Part shown: positions 59,760 through 64,000 of the stretch, piece by piece
How the letters are laid out: each line of letters begins with the position of its first letter
How positions within the stretch are numbered: position 1 is the first letter of the stretch
NCBI RefSeq assembly: GCF_024170005.1
Contig: NZ_JALJXJ010000010.1
Coordinates: 1 to 64,000 of the forward strand
DNA length: 64,000 bases
Source of the DNA: Azospirillum lipoferum
GTDB lineage: Bacteria > Pseudomonadota > Alphaproteobacteria > Azospirillales > Azospirillaceae
Direction of reading: 5' to 3'
Program-made: the position numbers and the translations under genes
The notes under the pieces: model-generated
Databases searched by the model: none
Seen by the model: the letters and a program-made list of their open reading frames with translations, nothing else
Told to the model about the DNA's origin: nothing

Positions 59760-60908
59760 ATGACGCGCACCCTCCAAGGTCGCCTTTTCGGCCGCATTGA
59801 CGGCGACATCGCGGGCATCCTGCTGCTGGCCGCCCTGCTGGTCATCGTCCTGCCGCTCGGGCTCGACATCTTCCGCCTGAACATGGTCGGCAAGTATCTG
59901 ACCTACGCCTTCGTGGCGCTCGGGCTGGTGCTGTGCTGGGGCAGCGCCGGCATTCTGTCGCTGGGGCAGGGCATCTTCTTCGGCATCGGCGGCTATTGCA
60001 TGGCGATGTTCCTGAAGCTGGAGGCCTCCAGCCCGGAAGCGACCAAGATCCAGTCCACCCCGGGCATCCCCGACTTCATGGACTGGAACCAGCTGAAGGC
60101 GCTGCCCTGGTTCTGGGAGCCGTTCCACAGCCTGACCTTCGCCACCGTCGCGGTGGTGGCGGTCCCGGCGCTGCTGGCCTTCATCGTCGGGCTGGCGATG
60201 TTCAAGCGGCGGGTCGGCGGCGTCTATTTCGCCATCATCACCCAGGCCTTCGCCGCCATCCTGACCATCCTGATCGTCGGCCAGCAGGGCTACACCGGCG
60301 GCATCAACGGCATCACCGACCTGCGCACGCTGAAGGGCTGGGACATCCGCACCGACGAGGCGAAGCTGGTGCTGTACTTCGTCAATGCAGCATTGCTGAT
60401 CGGCTGCATCCTGCTGTGCCTGTATGTCCGCCGGTCCAAGCTGGGCCGCATCCTGGTGGCGCTGCGCGACAAGGAGGACCGGGTCCGCTTCTCCGGCTAC
60501 GACGTCGCCAACTTCAAGATCTTCGTCTTCTGCTTCGCGGCGGCGCTGTCGGCGGTGGGGGGCGCCATGTTCACGCTCCAGGTCGGCTTCATGTCGCCGT
60601 CCTTCGTCGGCATCGTGCCGTCGATCGAGATGGTCATCTACTGCGCGGTCGGCGGCCGGCTGTCGCTGCTGGGCGCCGTCTACGGCACGCTGCTGGTCAA
60701 CTGGGCCAAGACGATGCTGTCGGAGAGCTTTCCGGAGCTGTGGCTGTTCGCCATGGGCGCCCTGTTCATCGGCGTGGTGATGGTGTTCCCCAACGGCCTT
60801 GCCGGGCTCTACCAGCAGTTCATCGCCCCCAGGCTTGGTCGTCTGCTGCTCCGTACGGGGACCAGAGCCGGCGCGCCGATCATCCCGCCCCACACCGCCG
60901 CCGACTGA
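59760..60908 (+). CDS. urtC: urea/amide ABC permease
   Basis: 382 aa LivM-type permease with FVALGLVLCWGSAGILSLGQGIFFGIGGYCMAMFLKLE and the UrtC-typical insert (PDFMDWNQLKALPWFWEPF) after it, plus the RILVALRDKEDRVRFSGYDVANFK coupling loop. Twelve nt after urtB. Confidence 0.9.
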   Translation: MTRTLQGRLFGRIDGDIAGILLLAALLVIVLPLGLDIFRLNMVGKYLTYAFVALGLVLCWGSAGILSLGQGIFFGIGGYCMAMFLKLEASSPEATKIQSTPGIPDFMDWNQLKALPWFWEPFHSLTFATVAVVAVPALLAFIVGLAMFKRRVGGVYFAIITQAFAAILTILIVGQQGYTGGINGITDLRTLKGWDIRTDEAKLVLYFVNAALLIGCILLCLYVRRSKLGRILVALRDKEDRVRFSGYDVANFKIFVFCFAAALSAVGGAMFTLQVGFMSPSFVGIVPSIEMVIYCAVGGRLSLLGAVYGTLLVNWAKTMLSESFPELWLFAMGALFIGVVMVFPNGLAGLYQQFIAPRLGRLLLRTGTRAGAPIIPPHTAAD

Positions 60909-60923
60909 GGAGGGACGGATCCC

Positions 60924-61670
60924 ATGGCGAATTCCACCGATTACCTGCTGGCGGTCGAAGGGCTGACCGTCTCCTTCGACGGCTTCAAGGCGGTCAACGA
61001 CCTGTCCTTCTACGTCGACAGCAACGAGATCCACGTCATCATCGGCCCGAACGGCGCCGGCAAGACCACGGTGCTCGACCTGATCTGCGGACGGACCAAG
61101 GCGTCCGGCGGCTCCATCAAGTTCCGCAACAAGGAACTGACGGCGATGAAGGAGCACCAGATCGTCAAGGCCGGGGTCGGGCGCAAGTTCCAGAACCCGT
61201 CGATCTACGACGACCTGACGGTGTTCGAGAATCTGGAGATCTCCTACCCCCGCGGCCGCAGCGTGTTCGGCGCGCTGGCCTTCAAGCGCGATGCCGCGGT
61301 GCGCGAGCGGGTGGCGGAGATCGCCGAGATGATCTTCCTGGCCGACCATCTCGACCAGCGCGCCGAATATCTCAGCCACGGCCAGAAGCAGTGGCTGGAG
61401 ATCGGCATGCTGCTGATCCAGGACCCGGAACTGCTGATGCTGGACGAGCCGGTCGCCGGGATGAGCGTCAACGAGCGCAAGAAGACCGCCGAGCTTCTCA
61501 ACAAGATCATCCAGAACCGGTCGGTGCTGGTGATCGAGCACGACATGAAGTTCGTCGAGGACATCGCCCACCGCGTCACCGTGCTGCACCAGGGGAAGAT
61601 CCTGTCGGAAGGCAGCATGGAGCGGGTGAAGAACGACCCCAAGGTCGTCGAAGTCTATCTGGGCCACTGA
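60924..61670 (+). CDS. urtD: urea/amide ABC ATPase
   Basis: 248 aa LivG-type ATPase: Walker A GPNGAGKT, ABC signature LSHGQKQWLEIGMLL (SHGQKQ is characteristic of UrtD), Walker B LLMLDEPVAGMS and VIEHDMKFV. GAGGAGGG precedes the start closely. Confidence 0.92.
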   Translation: MANSTDYLLAVEGLTVSFDGFKAVNDLSFYVDSNEIHVIIGPNGAGKTTVLDLICGRTKASGGSIKFRNKELTAMKEHQIVKAGVGRKFQNPSIYDDLTVFENLEISYPRGRSVFGALAFKRDAAVRERVAEIAEMIFLADHLDQRAEYLSHGQKQWLEIGMLLIQDPELLMLDEPVAGMSVNERKKTAELLNKIIQNRSVLVIEHDMKFVEDIAHRVTVLHQGKILSEGSMERVKNDPKVVEVYLGH

Positions 61671-61685
61671 ACGGGGGATCAACAG

Positions 61686-62375
61686 ATGCTGTCCGTCAAC
61701 CAACTCCGCGTGTCCTACGGCGAGAGCGAGGTCCTGCACGGGCTCGATTTCGCGGTGGAGCCGGGCGAGATCGTCGCCGTCATGGGCCGCAACGGCATGG
61801 GCAAGACGACGCTGATGAAGTCGCTGATGGGGATCGTGCCGGCGCGGTCCGGCGCCGTCCGCATCGGCGGGACCGAGATCACCGGCCTGAAGAGCTACGA
61901 GCGGGTGGCGCAGGGCGTCGCCTATGTCCCGCAGGGCCGGATGATCTTCCCGGCCATGACCGTGCAGGAGAACATCGAGACGGGGCTGGGCGTCCATGGC
62001 GGGCGCAGCGTGCCGGGCGACCTCTACGAGCTGTTCCCGGTGCTGCTGGAGATGAAGGGCCGGCGCGGCGGCAACCTGTCGGGCGGCCAGCAGCAGCAGC
62101 TTGCCATCGCCCGCGCCCTGGCGACCAAGCCGAAGGTCCTGCTGCTGGACGAGCCGACCGAAGGCATCCAGCCCTCGATCATCCGCGAGATGGCCCGGAC
62201 CCTGCGCCGCATCCGCGACGAGAAGGGGTTGAGCATCATCGTGTCGGAACAGGTGCTGAGCTTCGCACTCGACATCGCCGACCGCGTGCTGGTGATCGAG
62301 AACGGCGAGATCGTCCATGAGGACAGCCGCGACCGGATCGACGAGGCGAAGGTCGCGCGGCTGCTGTCGGTCTGA
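61686..62375 (+). CDS. urtE: urea/amide ABC ATPase
   Basis: 229 aa LivF-type ATPase: GRNGMGKTTLMKSLMG (Walker A with the NGMGKT variant typical of UrtE), LSGGQQQQLAIARAL, LLLDEPTEGIQPSI. Last subunit of the importer; 54 nt before the chemoreceptor fusion gene. Confidence 0.92.
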   Translation: MLSVNQLRVSYGESEVLHGLDFAVEPGEIVAVMGRNGMGKTTLMKSLMGIVPARSGAVRIGGTEITGLKSYERVAQGVAYVPQGRMIFPAMTVQENIETGLGVHGGRSVPGDLYELFPVLLEMKGRRGGNLSGGQQQQLAIARALATKPKVLLLDEPTEGIQPSIIREMARTLRRIRDEKGLSIIVSEQVLSFALDIADRVLVIENGEIVHEDSRDRIDEAKVARLLSV

Positions 62376-62429
62376 CCGCCGCCTTCATCCCTTTCCGCAT
62401 CCCGCCTCTCCACCACAGAGGGAAGCGCC

Positions 62430-64000
62430 ATGTCTGCTGCGAAGTCCGCATCCACCGCCTGTGCCGTGGTCGCCCTGCTGTCCGCCATGGCGGTGCCGCT
62501 GACCGGCTCGACCGGCGTGGCAACCGCCGGCCTTGTCGTTTCCGCAGCGCTGGCCGGCGCCGCCGCCGCCTTCGTGCACCGACGGGACGCAGCACTCGGT
62601 CCGCTCGGCGCCCGCGCCGCGGCGCTGTCCGGTTCGGGCGGTGAAGCGGGCGGCGACCCGGTGCGGGAGCTTGCCGACGCGCTCGACCGCATCGCCGCCG
62701 CTGCGGAGCTGCGCGACGCGCGGGAAGCGGAGCGCGAGGTCGAGCGCAAGGCGACCGAGGAGCGCGCCGCCCGGCTGGAGGCGCTGACCCGTGCCTTCGA
62801 GAGCAAGGTCGGCCGGCTGGTGCAGACCGTCTCGTCGGCCGCCCGCGAGATGACCGGCACCGCCACGGCGATGAGCGAAACCGCCGAGCGCAGCAACCGG
62901 TTGTCCACGGCGATGTCGCAATCCTCGGCCCAGGCGTCGATGAACGTCCAGACCGTGGCGACGGCGACCGAGGAGCTGTCGGCCTCGATCCAGGAGATCG
63001 GCCGGCAGGTCGCATCCTCGGCCGCCATCGCCGGCAAGGCGGTCGCCGATACCCGCCGCACCGACGCGGTGGTGCAGAGCCTGGCCGACAGCGCCGGGCG
63101 GATCGGGCAGGTCATCGGGCTGATCCAGGGCATCGCCGGCCAGACCAACCTGCTGGCGCTGAACGCGACCATCGAGGCGGCGCGGGCGGGGGAGGCCGGC
63201 AAGGGCTTCGCCGTCGTCGCCAGCGAGGTCAAGACGCTGGCCAACCAGACAGCCAGGGCGACGGAGGACATCGCCACCCAGGTCGGCGCCATCCAGTCGG
63301 CGACGGCCGAGGCGGTGGCCGCCATCCGCTCCATCGCCGGCACCATCGCCGAGATCAACGAGATCGCCGCCGCCATCGCCGCCGCGGTCGAGCAGCAGGG
63401 GGCGGCCACCGGCGAGATCGCCCGCAACGTGCAGGAGGCCGCGCGCGGCACCGAAAGCGTGGCATCCAACATCGCCGGCGTCTCGGACGCGGCGTCCGAC
63501 ACCGGCATGGCGGCCGGGCAGGTGCTGGGCGTCGCCTCCCAGGTCGCCGGCCATGCCGACGAGCTGAGCCGGGAGGTCAACAATTTCCTGGCGGAGGTCA
63601 GTCTGCAATCGGCGCTGCGCCGCCGCGCCTCGGTCGCCGGGCGGATGGCGGCGGCCACGGTGCGGCGCACGCGGGGGCTGGCTGCCGGCGCGCCGGCCAC
63701 CGCCGCGGTGAACAGGAGCGGCATCGCCGTCACCGACGAGGCGGTGAAGGTCGGCATCCTCCATTCCGCCACCGGCACCATGGCGCTGAGCGAGGGCGGG
63801 TCGATCCAGGCGGAGATGCTGGCGATCCAGCAGATCAACGAGGCCGGCGGCGTGCTGGGCCGGCGGATCGAGATCGTCCAGGAGGACGGCGCCAGCGACT
63901 GGCCGACCTTCGCCGGCCGCGCCGACAAGCTGCTGGCGCAGGACAGGGTGGCGGCGATCTTCGGCTGCTGGACCTCGGCCTCGCGCAAGGAGGTGCTGCC
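62430..64000 (+). CDS. chemoreceptor with C-terminal UrtA/AmiC-like binding domain (runs off the window)
   Basis: Open from ATG 62430 to the last base (523 codons). Two short hydrophobic helices (about residues 8-28 and 32-52) form a membrane hairpin with almost no periplasmic loop. A coiled coil and MCP signalling domain follow, with the hairpin tip IAGQTNLLALNATIEAARAG near residues 236-255. From about residue 430 the sequence is a copy of the importer's binding protein: VKVGILHSATGTMALSEGGSIQ, QINEAGGVLGRRIEIVQEDGASDWPTFAGRADKLL and IFGCWTSASRKEVLP. By topology this domain lies in the cytoplasm, as AmiC does. The end is outside the window. Confidence 0.9.
   Translation, partial: MSAAKSASTACAVVALLSAMAVPLTGSTGVATAGLVVSAALAGAAAAFVHRRDAALGPLGARAAALSGSGGEAGGDPVRELADALDRIAAAAELRDAREAEREVERKATEERAARLEALTRAFESKVGRLVQTVSSAAREMTGTATAMSETAERSNRLSTAMSQSSAQASMNVQTVATATEELSASIQEIGRQVASSAAIAGKAVADTRRTDAVVQSLADSAGRIGQVIGLIQGIAGQTNLLALNATIEAARAGEAGKGFAVVASEVKTLANQTARATEDIATQVGAIQSATAEAVAAIRSIAGTIAEINEIAAAIAAAVEQQGAATGEIARNVQEAARGTESVASNIAGVSDAASDTGMAAGQVLGVASQVAGHADELSREVNNFLAEVSLQSALRRRASVAGRMAAATVRRTRGLAAGAPATAAVNRSGIAVTDEAVKVGILHSATGTMALSEGGSIQAEMLAIQQINEAGGVLGRRIEIVQEDGASDWPTFAGRADKLLAQDRVAAIFGCWTSASRKEVL

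Noticed and set aside
57444..62318. Very long open frame (over 1600 codons) on the minus strand opposite urtA-urtE
   Set aside because: It is the antisense shadow of the GC-rich urt genes: His/Arg/Asp-rich low-complexity translation, no domain motifs, while the plus strand carries clear ABC transporter motifs throughout.
1..64000. CRISPR arrays, rRNA and tRNA genes
   Set aside because: No regularly spaced repeats, no rRNA-like stretches and no convincing cloverleaf sequences were seen.

Overview
The window looks like part of a chromosome or large plasmid of a GC-rich, plant-associated alphaproteobacterium. An Azospirillum-like organism is my best guess, from the coding bias, the many ABC importers and chemoreceptors, and the IS630/IS5-type remnants. 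No rRNA, tRNA or CRISPR array was seen. Gene assignments rest on motif recognition in the translated sequence; no database search was run.

Layout. (1) 1-10.1 kb: the end of an enoyl-CoA hydratase, a classical chemoreceptor, and small detoxification units: a Tat-exported metallo-hydrolase with a divergent AraC regulator, a dienelactone hydrolase facing an FAD monooxygenase, and a TetR-SRPBCC-VOC-GST operon with tandem operators. (2) 10.3-12.0 kb: a scar of broken genes (integrase, IS630, SDR, LuxR). (3) 12.2-18.7 kb: a benzoate module, benK and benDCBA on the minus strand, with a divergent BenM/CatM-type LysR gene and an ATAC-N7-GTAT site. (4) 18.7-20.3 kb: a graveyard of five gene fragments. 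(5) 20.3-25.2 kb: a small LysR-controlled catabolic cluster (VOC, alpha/beta hydrolase, 3-hydroxyisobutyrate dehydrogenase-like, EthD) and IS5 debris. (6) 25.3-33.2 kb: allophanate hydrolase divergent from a five-gene dipeptide-type ABC importer; the 410-bp space between them holds three copies of an 18-19 bp motif.

(7) 33.2-48.8 kb: a complete indole-3-acetate (auxin) catabolic locus. iacG-F-E-D-C-I-B-A-H lie on the minus strand. Divergent from them is a branched-chain-type ABC importer with a LivM-LivG fusion, followed by a ketopantoate-reductase-like gene, a class II aldolase-like gene and a MarR regulator (iacR). IAA and benzoate breakdown both lead towards catechol, but no catechol dioxygenase is in the window.

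(8) 48.9-64 kb: what appears to be an integrated amide/urea system. It has aliphatic amidase (amiE), a MoxR-type AAA ATPase plus VWA protein (CbbQ/CbbO-like), and a minus-strand two-component pair whose kinase is fused to an NCS1-type permease. It continues with a urea/short-chain-amide ABC importer (urtABCDE) and, 54 nt downstream, a chemoreceptor whose C-terminus is a copy of the importer's binding protein. The amiE and urtA promoters share a TACG-N8-CGTA palindrome at similar distances from the start codons. I infer one regulon linking sensing, uptake, hydrolysis and taxis. This is the most novel part of the window.

A recurring design feature is that all three ABC importers have a perfect GC-rich hairpin directly after the binding-protein gene and before the permease gene.
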